A DNA stretch of 64,000 bases from AP-15 sp963735445 (GCA_963735445.1 CAVTLC010000023.1:42459-106458); one strand, 5' to 3'. Positions 8,421-18,615 are shown, counted from the first letter of the stretch. Translations and numbers: made by a program. The notes: generated by a model from the sequence alone, not told the origin.

Positions 8421-10262
8421 TCAAAACGCCTTGGTCAAATAAAACTGCAGCGTATTGGCCACAATATCTCCGGGTCGTCCGTTGACTAGCGTACCCCCGT
8501 TTGGCTGGTATGAAAAGGTATAGAGAATCGACCCGGTCAGCGATCGCGCAAATGTATGATTTATACCAATATTGGCGGTGATAAAGCTTGTATTGTCGAC
8601 TGGTGTTGATGAATTAATTGTCACGGCGTTAGTCGTCCGCGAGTAGCCGAGCGAAGCGTAGCCGTTGGTGTCGGGTCGGATGTCGCGGTTCCATGAAAAA
8701 TACGAACCGACGCTGTTGGTCTGTGGTGGGGCCGGGGTGGTCAGTTGTTGTGCGGTAGTGTAATAAGTGAACAGCGATAACGAGTTACGCCCCAGCTGCT
8801 TAGTCAGCCCAAAATTGTACAGATGTTGCCGGTAAGGGAAATTGTTCAACCCAACGCCGGGATTGAAAAATTGCGTTGCCAGTCCGGTACCCTGGTTTAC
8901 GATCGCTCCATTCGCGCCCAAGGTCGATCCTGCCAGACCTGATTGGAACGATTGGCCCGTCGAACTGATCCCCTGGGTGATGTAAGCCTGAAAAGTCAGC
9001 GTCGGCGTGATCTGATAGTTCGCCGATCCGTTCAGGCCGGCAACTCCCTGCACGCGACCATATGTGAGGGCTATGTACCCGTATCCGTTTGCTGTCCCAA
9101 GCTGCCCGCCCGCGAGCCATGTGGCGCCGCTGAAGGACGCCCCCGTCGTGGTGGAAGGGTATTGGATGTTCTGATATCCCGCCCGGCCAAGCAGGGAGAT
9201 GTTCGGTTTGATAAAATATTGAAGGTTATCAAACGCGCTGAATTGCGTGTTTTGCGACAAGGAGTTGGAGTTGTAGCTTAACTCGTCTACGACGACCTCG
9301 GAGGCGATGCGCTGAAAGTTATAGCCGGTCGCCAAAATCAACGTGCCTTCGTTCGAGGTGCTACCGACCAGATTCGAATTCTGCGCACCTACTCCCGATG
9401 TTATTCCGGTATTGTTGCCGTAATTCGTCGTAGAAAAGCGGTAACTCAACGAACCATTGATCAGTCCATCGTAAGCTGCAACCGCGTAGGGCGCTATCGT
9501 ATTCGTGAATACGAGCGATTGCTGTGTGCGGGGCAGCGTCGATGGGTTGACAAAACCAAGCCCAGGCAAAGTTGACGCCTGAGTAATGTAACTAGCGGCG
9601 TCGACAAAAAGCCGATCGGGAAGAATGATGCCAGTACCAGCCCCATATAAATTGGCGCTGATCTGATCAAGGTTATTGGACGGCACATAAAGGCTGCCCT
9701 GTACATTGCCGCTCAAGACGCCTCTGAACCGCGGCGTATCGGCCGAGATCGAAACCCCCGGAATAAGGCTGGTTTGCGACGCCGCTTGGTGGTCGGTCGC
9801 GGTGTAATTAACGTTGGAATATAACGTTTCGCCAAGTGTTACGGTGGGCTGGATGATTACGGCGGGAGCATTGGGATCATAGTCCTGGAGTGTAGTGATC
9901 CCGGCACCGGGCGCCGGGAGGGCTAACCCGGAAGACGGCAACGGGGTCGGCGCTTGCGCACCGCCAACGGGTACGGTGCCAGGCGGGGCTAACGGGTTTG
10001 GCAGACCAAATGCACCGGAAGGCGGCGGCGGCAGCGCGGTCGGGGCGCCGCCCAGCGCGCCGGTTGGCGCAGCGCCGGTAGACGCAGCGCCCTCGCCTGG
10101 CGCCCCCAAACCAGTCCCAAACTGCTGAGCCGCGGCCGGTGCTGACCGCTCCGCGAGAGCCACGGCAAAAAGCAGCAGAGGCAGCCCGAGGTGCTGCCCA
10201 TGATTGCGTTGGCCCCCAGGAGTGGTCTTAAGCCGGCGCCGGCTTGTCCCTGCGCAGCTCAT
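8421..10262 (-). CDS. Outer-membrane beta-barrel protein of the exopolysaccharide locus (TIGR03016-like)
   Basis: About 613 residues from the ATG at 10262: a basic n-region, a hydrophobic core GLPLLLFAVALAE and an alanine-rich cleavage site before QQFGTG give a signal peptide. Residues 50-130 are a low-complexity Gly/Pro/Ala/Leu stretch; the remainder is alternating strand sequence with many Asn, Thr, Tyr and Gly and ends in QFYLTKAF, a C-terminal aromatic typical of outer-membrane barrels. Position just after the kinase gene fits the PEP-CTERM system-associated barrel family, which is thought to be the export channel or a companion of it. The start overlaps the kinase gene by 35 bases; a longer start at 10307 is possible. 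Confidence 0.82.
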   Translation of the reverse strand: MSCAGTSRRRLKTTPGGQRNHGQHLGLPLLLFAVALAERSAPAAAQQFGTGLGAPGEGAASTGAAPTGALGGAPTALPPPPSGAFGLPNPLAPPGTVPVGGAQAPTPLPSSGLALPAPGAGITTLQDYDPNAPAVIIQPTVTLGETLYSNVNYTATDHQAASQTSLIPGVSISADTPRFRGVLSGNVQGSLYVPSNNLDQISANLYGAGTGIILPDRLFVDAASYITQASTLPGLGFVNPSTLPRTQQSLVFTNTIAPYAVAAYDGLINGSLSYRFSTTNYGNNTGITSGVGAQNSNLVGSTSNEGTLILATGYNFQRIASEVVVDELSYNSNSLSQNTQFSAFDNLQYFIKPNISLLGRAGYQNIQYPSTTTGASFSGATWLAGGQLGTANGYGYIALTYGRVQGVAGLNGSANYQITPTLTFQAYITQGISSTGQSFQSGLAGSTLGANGAIVNQGTGLATQFFNPGVGLNNFPYRQHLYNFGLTKQLGRNSLSLFTYYTTAQQLTTPAPPQTNSVGSYFSWNRDIRPDTNGYASLGYSRTTNAVTINSSTPVDNTSFITANIGINHTFARSLTGSILYTFSYQPNGGTLVNGRPGDIVANTLQFYLTKAF

Positions 10263-11149
10263 CGCCTTTGACGCTGGGATAACCATAATCGTACCCGTAG
10301 GAGCCAAAATGAGCGTTTACCTGCTCGCTCTTGTTCAATAGCAGACTGATCCGTGGACAAGCGCTAAGCATGCTAAGACTGGCTTCGATCTCGTCTTGCT
10401 GCGTGCGATGCGCCTCGATGACAAAGACGACCTGCCCGACCACTGCGGCCATCGTCGCTGCGTCGCTGCTCACCATACAGGGAGGGGTATCAAGAATAAT
10501 GAAGCGATCCGGAAAGCGCCGTGTCATTTCATTTAGCAGCGAATTCATGCGCGGGCTAGAAAACAACTCCGGAACATGAGGACCGCCATGTCCGGCCGCC
10601 AGAACAAATAAATTTTCGATATTAGTATGAATTAATGCCTCGTCCAGGGTTGCCGCACCCGCGAGGACATCGACTATCCCCTTGGTTTCACGATCGCCGA
10701 GGATTGTCTTAAGCGCCGAGTGACGGATATCGACATGAGTGTCCGCATCAACAAGCAATGCCTTGACCTCTCTTTCCGAGGAAAATGCCAAGGCTAAGTT
10801 AAGCGCAACAAACGTCTTCCCTTCACCGGGGCGCGCACTTGTCACCATGATGATCCGACCCAACCGGTCGTCGCCACCGCGGAGATCAGATGCCCATGTC
10901 GCGATCAGGTTGCGTTTGACAAGGCGGAATTCCTCCGCCGTCCGCGATCGTTCGGCCGAGGGGATCGCGACCCCAAAGGCAGCGAGCTGACCACGATCGA
11001 GGATCAGTCGGGGACCGGATGTAAGATCCGCCGTCTCCGATGCCGCTGCCCCGACCTCATCTAACGGGCGGCGACGCAGCGAGCTGTGCCGACTCGCGCT
11101 GGCGTAATAGCGCCGCTGCGCGTTCGATCAATCCTATCGATTCCACCAT
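10228..11149 (-). pseudogene. Tyrosine autokinase of the exopolysaccharide locus (CpsD/BY-kinase), frame broken once
   Basis: Two adjoining frames make one protein. The first starts at the ATG at 11149, which overlaps the stop of the upstream chain-length gene as TGATG, and encodes 30 residues (MVESIGLIERAAALLRQRES...) before a TGA at 11057-11059. The second, one base further on, has no usual start codon upstream of 10863 but carries conserved XrtA-kinase sequence (LILDRGQLAAFGVAIPS, RTAEEFRLVKRNL), Walker A ARPGEGKT, Walker A' VDAD, Walker B FIILDTPP and the Tyr-rich tail YGYDYGYP. Removing one base near 11060 restores about 306 residues. BY-kinases phosphorylate their own C-terminal tyrosines and control chain length with the Wzz-like partner. 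Either a sequencing insertion or a real lesion; the partner genes look intact. Confidence 0.8.
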
Positions 11150-12711
11150 CAAGAAACGCCCACCGAATGCAGTTTCAAGCTCAACAGCAGCAAGGTTCCA
11201 TAAACGGCTATCAAAACAACCGCGCTGGCGCACACTCCCGCTAACTGGACCGTGGCCCGTCGTCGCGCGGCGCCAATCGAAATCCGCGTGACGCTTCCCA
11301 AAATCGGAATTCCAAGGTCTCGAAGTTGCGCAACCGTCGCGAAGGAGCGATCGAGCTGCCCCATCATCAGGGGTGTCGCTAGGCCAGTGCCGAGACCGAC
11401 GAGAAGAACCATCGAAACCAGCAGCGGCCGATTGGGCTCTACCGGCACCAGCGGCACTTGCGGCGCATCGATAACCCGGAACTGAATCTTTTCGGTCTTG
11501 GTATCCGCAGCTTCGGCAATTTGTGCAGATTGGCGGCGCGAAACAAATTCCTCGTAATTTCGCTTCAAAATTCCATAATCTCGGTCGAGATCTTGTACTT
11601 CGTTTAGTACCGCGGGAGCCGAGCGCGCGATCTTCTCGATACGCTCTTCTTCCGCTTGTGCCTGTTTCAACCGGCGCTGTATGGCGGCGACTTGAGTTTC
11701 CGCATCTACGAGCTTGACTTTGAGCTGGTCATAAACCGCATTTGGGATTTGTGTTTTGCTGACACCGCCAGAACTTTCAGAGCCGGAGTGTTTCATCTCC
11801 GCCTCTAACTGCTTTATCTCCTGGCGCGTGGCAATCACATCCGGGTGCTGGTCGGTATATTTCAACCGCATTGCGTCAAGGTTGTTTTGCATCTGCGCGA
11901 GGCGCTGCTCATCGGGGCTTAGCGAGCGTCCGCCGTTGACCACGACTTGAGGCGCGCGATCAACGGATAACATTGGCGGTACCGAGGATAGCTCCTTAAG
12001 CAATGAATTTCGATTTGTGACCGCGTCCTCAAGCTCGTTCTTGATCCTGACGATCGCGGAACGTTCCTGATCGAGCCGGCTTCGCGCTTCTCCTCCGATC
12101 GGTCCCTCGGTCGACACAAGATCAGGGTATTGCCGCGCCAAGACTGCGCGCTGCTGATCCTTGGCACGCAATTGGTCGCGATAGGATGCGATCTCGTCGT
12201 CGAGGAACCGCTGGGCACTGTCCATCTCGGACCGGCTGCTGCCTGCTGTCTTTTCAGCGAAAATCGTCAACAGTCCCTGAACTACGTTCTTTGCCGTCTG
12301 CGGGTCCTTGTTGCGATACGAAATCGTCATCAAGTTCGAGGTGATCGGCGTGATGGAAACTTCGGCCGCAAGACGGCGGAATAATGTCTCCCGTTCCGCC
12401 GGGCTCTTGATGTGAATATCGAGGTCGGTGAGGCGGACGAGTTGCTCCAGATTTGGGCGGCTCAGCAGCGTACGCTGCAAAAAGTCGAGGTGCCGGGACG
12501 GATCGGTGTCGATCGCCAAACCGCGCAGCAGCGGTGTCAAAAGCGGGTCCGCATTCAAATATATGCGGGTGGATGACTCGTATTTGGTCGGCATAAAGGC
12601 AACGCCGATCCATCCGACAGTACAAACCAGCCACGCTATCCCGACGGCGATCCATTTCTGCCGCCACAACATTTGCAGGAATGGCATAGCCTGCGATGCG
12701 AGCGAATTCAT
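11149..12711 (-). CDS. Polysaccharide chain-length determinant (Wzz/GumC-like), XrtA-locus type
   Basis: About 520 residues from the ATG at 12711, preceded by GGAG at the right spacing; the longer frame to 12783 has no such site. An N-terminal membrane helix (KWIAVGIAWLVCTVGWIGV) is followed by a long periplasmic region with coiled-coil segments (about residues 170-380), the conserved Pro-rich PQVPLVPVEPNRP stretch, and two C-terminal hydrophobic segments (VSMVLLVGLGTGLATPL and CASAVVLIAVYGTLLLL). This is the polysaccharide copolymerase architecture that sets the length of Wzx/Wzy-made polymers together with the adjacent autokinase. It overlaps the kinase start by one base. Confidence 0.9.
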   Translation of the reverse strand: MNSLASQAMPFLQMLWRQKWIAVGIAWLVCTVGWIGVAFMPTKYESSTRIYLNADPLLTPLLRGLAIDTDPSRHLDFLQRTLLSRPNLEQLVRLTDLDIHIKSPAERETLFRRLAAEVSITPITSNLMTISYRNKDPQTAKNVVQGLLTIFAEKTAGSSRSEMDSAQRFLDDEIASYRDQLRAKDQQRAVLARQYPDLVSTEGPIGGEARSRLDQERSAIVRIKNELEDAVTNRNSLLKELSSVPPMLSVDRAPQVVVNGGRSLSPDEQRLAQMQNNLDAMRLKYTDQHPDVIATRQEIKQLEAEMKHSGSESSGGVSKTQIPNAVYDQLKVKLVDAETQVAAIQRRLKQAQAEEERIEKIARSAPAVLNEVQDLDRDYGILKRNYEEFVSRRQSAQIAEAADTKTEKIQFRVIDAPQVPLVPVEPNRPLLVSMVLLVGLGTGLATPLMMGQLDRSFATVAQLRDLGIPILGSVTRISIGAARRRATVQLAGVCASAVVLIAVYGTLLLLSLKLHSVGVS

Positions 12712-12813
12712 CGAGGGCTCCGTTTCGGTGAGGCAAGCATGGTATTCCGCGGGGAAGGCTCGGTCGTGATCGTGCCACAACAAATCGCATTATTGGTCGG
12801 ACACCGTTCATTA

Positions 12814-13428
12814 TTAGAACAAGCGCTGTGGAATAATTAGAATGTCGCCTGGTTGGAGCGAAACGTTGCTTCTTATATCACCATCGTTGATCAGGCTGTC
12901 GAGGTGAACGCCATAAGTATATTGCTTAGCCCCAACCGTTCGGATGATGACCGAGTCATTGCCGGCCGCGTAACGCGTCAGACCGCCGACTGCGATCATC
13001 GCATCTAGCGCCGTCATATCCGCGCGATACGGGATCGCCCGGGGTGTCGATGCTTCGCCAATGATGCGCACCTGTTCGGTAAACGGTCCGACAAAGCCTG
13101 TTACGATGATCGTTACGATCGGCTCCTTGATGTATTTGGACAATCGCTGTTCAAGTTCGCGCGCTAAATTGGTCGGGGTCTTCCCGGTTGCCACGACGTC
13201 CTCGACGAGCGGGATCGTCATCCGACCGTCCGGCCGGACCGGGACGCCAGTGCTCAACTCGGGATTGCGCCACACGAAAATGCTCAATGAATCGCCCGGG
13301 CCGATGATGTATTGCGCCGATGGCAGCGCCGAGGCTGGCGGGGCAGGCGGCAAGGGCGGGGCGCCGTGACACCCGAAAATTGCGAGAACGGCAACAAGGC
13401 TTGTGACGCTAAACCATCTGCGGTGCAC
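12814..13428 (-). CDS. Polysaccharide export outer-membrane lipoprotein (Wza-like)
   Basis: About 204 residues from the GTG at 13428, which follows a strong GGGGGCGTAAG site. Residues 1-20 are a lipoprotein signal ending in the lipobox IFGC. The polysaccharide export domain starts with YIIGPGDSLSIFVWRNPELS and PLVEDVVATGKT, and a SLBB-type second half contains VRIIGEAS and ALDAMIAVGGLTRYA; it ends PGDILIIPQRLF. The compact form without extra SLBB repeats is usual for exosortase-linked loci. It probably forms the outer-membrane pore with the large barrel protein. First gene of the operon; 102 bases separate it from the chain-length gene. Confidence 0.9.
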   Translation of the reverse strand: MHRRWFSVTSLVAVLAIFGCHGAPPLPPAPPASALPSAQYIIGPGDSLSIFVWRNPELSTGVPVRPDGRMTIPLVEDVVATGKTPTNLARELEQRLSKYIKEPIVTIIVTGFVGPFTEQVRIIGEASTPRAIPYRADMTALDAMIAVGGLTRYAAGNDSVIIRTVGAKQYTYGVHLDSLINDGDIRSNVSLQPGDILIIPQRLF

Positions 13429-14033
13429 CTTACGCCCCCGATTAGAGCCGCGGCCGGCGAGAAGAGCTGTCCCACAACTGTCCGTCACTGACGACCACAG
13501 CGCTCACCGCTCCACAAAAGTCTCAAATAATTCGAGCATTCTCATAACACCAAATCAGATCATAGGCAATAAAGTTGTCGTATACCTTTCGCCTTGCCCG
13601 CGGACAAATCATACAGTAAGAACGCGTGCTCCTAAACGGCTTCGACCAGTTGTTGTGCGGCGCTGGGTGTTGCCACCTACTCCACATCGCGAGTATCGGC
13701 ACTTGACCCTATAATAGACACAGCCGGCACCGAACGTCGATAATTGGTCTGGGTCGTGAAGAAACGATAAAGACAGGCGGCCCCGACCGATAAACCGGGG
13801 GCGGGCAGTTGTATCGCCAGTCCGCTGGTTAGGCCAGCAGCACAAACAATTGCGCGAAGATGAAGTTCCACGCGAGGACGCGCGTGCCAGCTTACAACCC
13901 ATGCTCCCGAACGAAGCCGCCATGCCGTCTCACTCCGACGGCATCGCTCCCCGCGACTACGTCTGTCGCGTTGCCGACCGGTGCGCCGACCATCGCCTAA
14001 CGCGCTGGTGTGCAAGATCGCGTCAATTCGCAT
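13429..14033. other. Intergenic region upstream of the exopolysaccharide operon
   Basis: About 600 bases with no supported gene. It should contain the operon promoter on the minus strand. A TGGCACG-like hexamer is present on the minus strand near 13885-13891, but no TTGC at sigma-54 spacing follows, so I do not call a promoter. No tandem or strong inverted repeats were noticed. Confidence 0.5.
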
Positions 14034-15528
14034 CTATCGTCGCATAAAGTCGGGGCTGCCGAGAAGCAACGCGGCGCGCTCGCCAGCAGGAGCCGAGTTG
14101 ATGACCGCGCGCACCTCACCCGTTAGCGTCGATCCGAAAATTGTCATCAAATGTTTGGGGTCGACTAGCCTGCGCTGCCCAGAGTATGCCAAGTCGGGCA
14201 CCCCGTCCGCAGCAGCGGCGACAGGAAGAGCGCCGCGGGAAAAAGCGGCGGCGAAGGCAATACGCTGTATTGTTGCATCCGGGCTCAGCCATGCCTCCGC
14301 CGTGTTCTTGTACCCGTCCGGCGTCGCACAGCCGTAGAGCGGCATGCCGAGGCGGTTCATCCAGCTAAGCAGGGGGCGGACATTGCCGATCGACAGGTCT
14401 GCTGCGCGCGCGGCTGAAATCACGAATTCATACGGCGTTTTATATTTTTCCCCGACGCTGGCCCAAAATTCGGGGCTCTCAAACAGGGTTTTGAGTGTCT
14501 GTCGGATATTTCCGCCGGTGGCAAGAAAGCGAGCGGCCAGACGATCGACAAGGGCCGCCGGGGGCGCGTCAGCGACGAAATATTGCGCTAGCTGAAATGC
14601 AATATGCCGCGCGGTGGCAGGACTTGACGCTAGAACATCGAGCGCTTCTTCACCCTCGGCCTTACCGCGCGACCGCAGCTGGCGTCCCAAAAAGACCTTT
14701 GGTGCGTAATCGTGGTGCGGGCCCTCGAATACGGCGGCCACGCCGGGAAGCTCACTCCCATCGACCCGATTGATGCGCCAGCCGGTAAAGACGCGGGCCA
14801 AGGTCTCGACATCGGCCTGGTCATATCCGCCATCGGCGCCGAGCGTATGGAGCTCCATGACCTCGCGTGCGAAGTTCTCGTTCAAGTGGTCCCGTCCGGC
14901 TGCCGGCCACGGCGGTATTCTGCGTATTATCAAGGTAAACCAGCATTGCCGGGTGTTTGGCGACGGCGAACAGCAGGTCACGAAACTGGCCCAGCGCATA
15001 AGGCCGTATCGCCCGCTCCTCGTAATTGCCGATCCAGATGCGTTCGAGCCCGTCCCCGGCAAAGATGTTGAAGTGGTTGAACCAAAAGTTGACCATAACC
15101 TGTTCGAGCTGGCGCCGGCTCATCACCGCCCGCAAGATCCGCGCCTCCGCCGCTTCCCGCTCGACAAGGGCCGCCCGCTGCTGTTGCGCCTTGATCTCCT
15201 CGAGGGTCGGCTTGCTGCCGTTTACCGGACGCAGCGGGCCGTAGAACTGCCGCAGCTCGGCCGCGCCGAGGCCGAGCGAGTTGCGCTCCGCTAAGCGAAG
15301 GCGTAGCGCGAATGGCTCGGGGATATTTGCGGGATCAAGTTGCTCGGCGATGTAGCGCTCGACCCCGACCATCTTGACATAGAGGAAATCTTCACCGGTT
15401 GGGCCAAACGCCAGCCGGTTCAGAACGTGAAGCACCAGTTGATCCGAATCGGCCGCGCCCGCCGCGGGTGCTGCCAGCGACATCAATAGGCATATACCCG
15501 CAAGGATTCCCTTGGATCGGCTGAGCAT
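14034..15528 (-). pseudogene. DUF1800 family secreted protein, frame broken once
   Basis: Starts at the ATG at 15528 with a signal peptide (ILAGICLLMSLAAPAAGAA). Frame 1 carries the start of DUF1800 (VLHVLNRLAFGPTGEDF, MVNFWFNHFNIFAG, HPAMLVYLDNTQNT). Near 14890-14905 the sense switches to the next frame, which continues LNENFAREVMELHTLGADGGY, the most conserved DUF1800 motif, and goes on to the C-terminus at 14034. Deleting one base in that stretch restores about 497 residues, the normal family length. DUF1800 genes usually travel with a DUF1501 gene; none is present here. Function of the family is unknown. The clean restoration by one base favours sequencing error over decay. Confidence 0.8.
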
Positions 15529-15722
15529 TCGTCCCGACGAGATCAACACTGGACGGGCATTGTACGATGTTATCTTGAAGAGTAGCCCCGATCTCCGACC
15601 GGCGGTTGTTTGTTCTACGACGAAAAGAGCTGAGTGACTGAAACAGGCCGAGTGACTAAGACAACCGCATCCTCGATCTACGACAGACCGATCCCCGCGC
15701 GGCGTGGGCCGGCACGGACATC

Positions 15723-17159
15723 TCAATCGGAACTGACAGCGCTCTGCTGCGAGTTCGGCCGTGCCGGGATTTCGATTGGGGAAGATTGCGGAACACGCGC
15801 GAAGCGCGACAGCCGCACCAAGCTGGCGACTGCGGCCGCCGCGGAAAACCCCGATGCGAGAAAGATTGCGATCGTCGAACCGCTGCCGCCGGACGGGTGG
15901 GCGAAACCAAAGATCAGCGCGACCAGCGCCGCGCCAACCGTCTGCCCCAACAGCCGGGCCGTCGATTGAATGGCGCCGGCGCCGCCGCTGCGCTCGCGCG
16001 GTGCGCTGGCGACGATAGCGCGGTTGTTTGGGGAGGCAAAGAAACCGAAGCCCAGCCCGCACAACATCATACGCCACAGGATGTCGAGGGTCGCAGGCTC
16101 GGTCGGCAGCAACGCCAACAGCAAAAGGCCGAGGCTCAGCATGCTCAACCCGATCCCGCCGAGGATTCCGGCAGGATAGCGGTCGGCCAGCCGTCCTGCG
16201 ATCGGCGCAATCAATGCCACCGTCGCCGGCCATGGAGTCATCAACAGGCCGGTCGCAACTTGCGAACGACCTAGAACATCCTGGAAATAAAACGGCAAGG
16301 TAACAAACGTAAGGCCCAACGCCACAAATGTCGTAACCGATGTGCCAACCGACAGTGCAAATATTGGACGACGGAACAGATCAACCGGCAATAACGGCAT
16401 TGCCAACGTTGCCTGTCGCTTCACCAGGACGTATCCAATCGCGATTGCGCCGATAAGCTCGGCCGCGACAAATTCCCCGGGCTGGCCATGACCGATGCCG
16501 TTGATCCCACCGATCAGGGCGGCAAAGGCGACCGCACTCAGCACCGCGCTCGTCAGATCAAACCGGTGCGGTGATGGGGCTGTGCGCGGCAGGAGCCACA
16601 ACGACAATAGGAAGGTGATCAACCCGACCGGCACACTGACCGCGAACAGCCAATGCCAGGAGGCGACTGCGAGAATGGCCGCCGCGACGCTCGGCCCCGC
16701 CGCCGAAGAGACCGACACCGCGACCGCGATCATCGCGATGCCTCGCCCCAACTGCCGCCGCGGATAAGTAAACCGCACGAGCGCCGTGTTGACGCTCATC
16801 ATCCCGGCCGAGCCGAGGCCCTGCAACGCGCGTCCGACCGCCAGCATCGGCAGCGAATAGGACAACGCGCTGATCAAGGCGGCGGCGGTGAAAATTGCAA
16901 ACCCGATCGCGTAGATCCGGCGGTAACCAAAGATATCGCCGAGCGAGGCCAACGGCAGCAATGACACTACGACCGCGAGCTGGTAGGCGTTGATCACCCA
17001 GATCGACTGTGACGGGGTGGCGCCGATCTGGCGCGCAATCGTCGGCAAGGCGATATTGGCGATCGAGCTGTCGAGGACCGAGACGACCATCCCGATTGCT
17101 AGAGTCAGGATCGCCCAATATCGCTGCGGCAGCGGCAGCCCGTCTTCGGCCGTGTTCAT
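15723..17159 (-). CDS. MFS drug/metabolite exporter, DHA2 (14-TM) family
   Basis: A 478-residue membrane protein with about fourteen hydrophobic segments. Motif C-like and family signatures include VVSVLDSSIANIALPTIA in helix 1, WVINAYQLAVVVSLLPLASLGDIFGYRRIY (helix 2 with motif A, GDIFGYRR) and GRALQGLGSAGM. It extrudes small molecules with proton antiport across the inner membrane. The preceding TTG in the open frame was dropped in favour of the ATG at 17159. No HlyD-type partner is adjacent and neighbours give no clue to substrate. Confidence 0.88.
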   Translation of the reverse strand: MNTAEDGLPLPQRYWAILTLAIGMVVSVLDSSIANIALPTIARQIGATPSQSIWVINAYQLAVVVSLLPLASLGDIFGYRRIYAIGFAIFTAAALISALSYSLPMLAVGRALQGLGSAGMMSVNTALVRFTYPRRQLGRGIAMIAVAVSVSSAAGPSVAAAILAVASWHWLFAVSVPVGLITFLLSLWLLPRTAPSPHRFDLTSAVLSAVAFAALIGGINGIGHGQPGEFVAAELIGAIAIGYVLVKRQATLAMPLLPVDLFRRPIFALSVGTSVTTFVALGLTFVTLPFYFQDVLGRSQVATGLLMTPWPATVALIAPIAGRLADRYPAGILGGIGLSMLSLGLLLLALLPTEPATLDILWRMMLCGLGFGFFASPNNRAIVASAPRERSGGAGAIQSTARLLGQTVGAALVALIFGFAHPSGGSGSTIAIFLASGFSAAAAVASLVRLSRFARVPQSSPIEIPARPNSQQSAVSSD

Positions 17160-17296
17160 CAACGCGCGGCGTCTGCGCTCGGATTATCGAAATCGCGCGG
17201 CGGACTTTCGAACATCAGTATCGAAGCCAGGCTTGCCAGCGCGAGGCACCTAAGTTCGGCTGGCTTGAACTTAGCGGAAGAGAAAGGTCTACCGGA

Positions 17297-17803
17297 TCAC
17301 GGCACGCGCACAGCGCCGTTAGCAATCCAACGCCCTGCAGAAATCCTGATCAGGAAATCAACGTCCGTCGGGCTGCAGCCGGCAGCTGCCACGTCAGCGA
17401 TGCGCCCATAAAACGAGGCGTTTCCCTGTGCGTCCAATGGGACGAGCGGTGTGTCGATTACCGCGGGAGTACTCGTCGGGCTGCAAACCAAGGTTCCTTT
17501 AACCTCAGTAATACTACCAGGCGTGCCGATAGTGTTTCCCCCAGCGAGCACAAGACCCTTAACGTTGAACGCTAACAACCCGGTCGAGAGATTAACATAT
17601 GCCTGTCCACCAAGCGTCGACCAGGGCTGCCCGCCACCTGGTATTCCAGCCACTGTGTTGCCCGCTTGGATTATCCCGATGATCGTGATCCACCGGACGG
17701 CGTTTTTTCCGCCGTCATTCCCGGTGTCGGCCATGGACTGCGCCCCGATGGTCAGAATTAGAGCGCCGCTAAAAAGAGCCTTTAGGAACGTTCTCAACGC
17801 CAT
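17297..17803 (-). CDS. Secreted protein of unknown function
   Basis: A 168-residue protein with a clear signal peptide (FLKALFSGALILTIGAQSMA, cleavage before DTGND) and a perfect GGGGAGGA ribosome site before the ATG at 17803. The mature part is rich in Gly, Val and Thr and looks beta-structured; it contains two Cys (in GTLVCSPTST and AAGCSPTDVDF) in similar CSPT contexts that may pair. No C-terminal PEP-CTERM or sorting motif. I do not recognise the family. It stands alone between the exporter and the DinB gene, so context adds nothing. Confidence 0.7.
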   Translation of the reverse strand: MALRTFLKALFSGALILTIGAQSMADTGNDGGKNAVRWITIIGIIQAGNTVAGIPGGGQPWSTLGGQAYVNLSTGLLAFNVKGLVLAGGNTIGTPGSITEVKGTLVCSPTSTPAVIDTPLVPLDAQGNASFYGRIADVAAAGCSPTDVDFLIRISAGRWIANGAVRVP

Positions 17804-17939
17804 TCCTCCCCGTGCAGAGTGCGGGAATGGTGGGCGTGCTGCGCTGAGGACGCAAGCGTATTTTAAGTTTACTTTTTATGGCATGCCCTGGCGGCCTGAT
17901 GCCACCTGTTGCCCATCTGCGCAGGCCGACGGGTGTTAA

Positions 17940-18452
17940 TTAATCCACGATTTGCGGGATCAGCAGGAACAGATCGGTGTCGCCGGTTTCCTGGCCGGCG
18001 GCGGTCAGCATCGCATGTACTTGCCCGCGGTGATGCGTCTGATGGTTGAAGAAATGCGAAACCAGATATCCTTTAGGTGCGCGCATCTCGCGGTTAGCGG
18101 CGCCGCTAAACCAAACTAAGTCCTCGCCGAGCCAGGCGTCGTCCACCTTGTGCGCCCACAGAGTAATATCGCCATCGGCCTTTTCGCGGGCGGCCGCGAG
18201 TTCGTCGAAGTCGTCGATCATCTGCGCGCTTTGTTTGATCGGCGTCGAAGGCTTTGGCCAATTGTCAAACCGCGACATCCATTGCTGGTCGCCCCACAGA
18301 ATGTGAGTCAGGGTGCCGTGGATCGAGCCCCAAAACGCGCCGCGCGGCATCCGCCGCTCTTCCTCCGACAGCCGAGCCGCGGCGCTGAAAAGCCTGCGGT
18401 TCATTTCGGCGTTGTAGGCTGCCATCGTGCGGATATAGGCCGGGGTGATCAT
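17940..18452 (-). CDS. DinB/YfiT family metal-binding protein
   Basis: A 170-residue four-helix-bundle protein. The metal-binding His triad of the DinB fold is visible: HILWGDQQW near residue 50 and FFNHQTHHRGQVHAML near residue 135. DinB-fold enzymes use a divalent metal and often act as thiol-dependent transferases. Cytosolic. The start at 18452 has an AGGAGGA site. The neighbour upstream is an enoyl-CoA hydratase on the same strand but 163 bases away, so co-transcription is uncertain. Confidence 0.88.
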   Translation of the reverse strand: MITPAYIRTMAAYNAEMNRRLFSAAARLSEEERRMPRGAFWGSIHGTLTHILWGDQQWMSRFDNWPKPSTPIKQSAQMIDDFDELAAAREKADGDITLWAHKVDDAWLGEDLVWFSGAANREMRAPKGYLVSHFFNHQTHHRGQVHAMLTAAGQETGDTDLFLLIPQIVD

Positions 18453-18615
18453 CGCTGGGTCCTCCTGAGGATGCGCTTACGCCACAAATGGGATGCGGTC
18501 CTCGACCGCCAATTGACCCAAGGGCAGTGCGCTTGAGTCAACCTTGATTCAATAATCAATATTGGTGGCGTAAGCCCAGAGCGCTGGACGGCCATCTCGG
18601 GCGCCGAGCTTGGCG

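Noticed and set aside
13870..13900. TGGCACG on the minus strand as sigma-54 promoter for the exopolysaccharide operon
   Set aside because: No TTGC at the required spacing and 450 bases from the first gene.
17297..17803. Secreted protein as a PEP-CTERM substrate of the nearby exopolysaccharide locus
   Set aside because: The C-terminus has no PEP motif, hydrophobic helix or basic tail.
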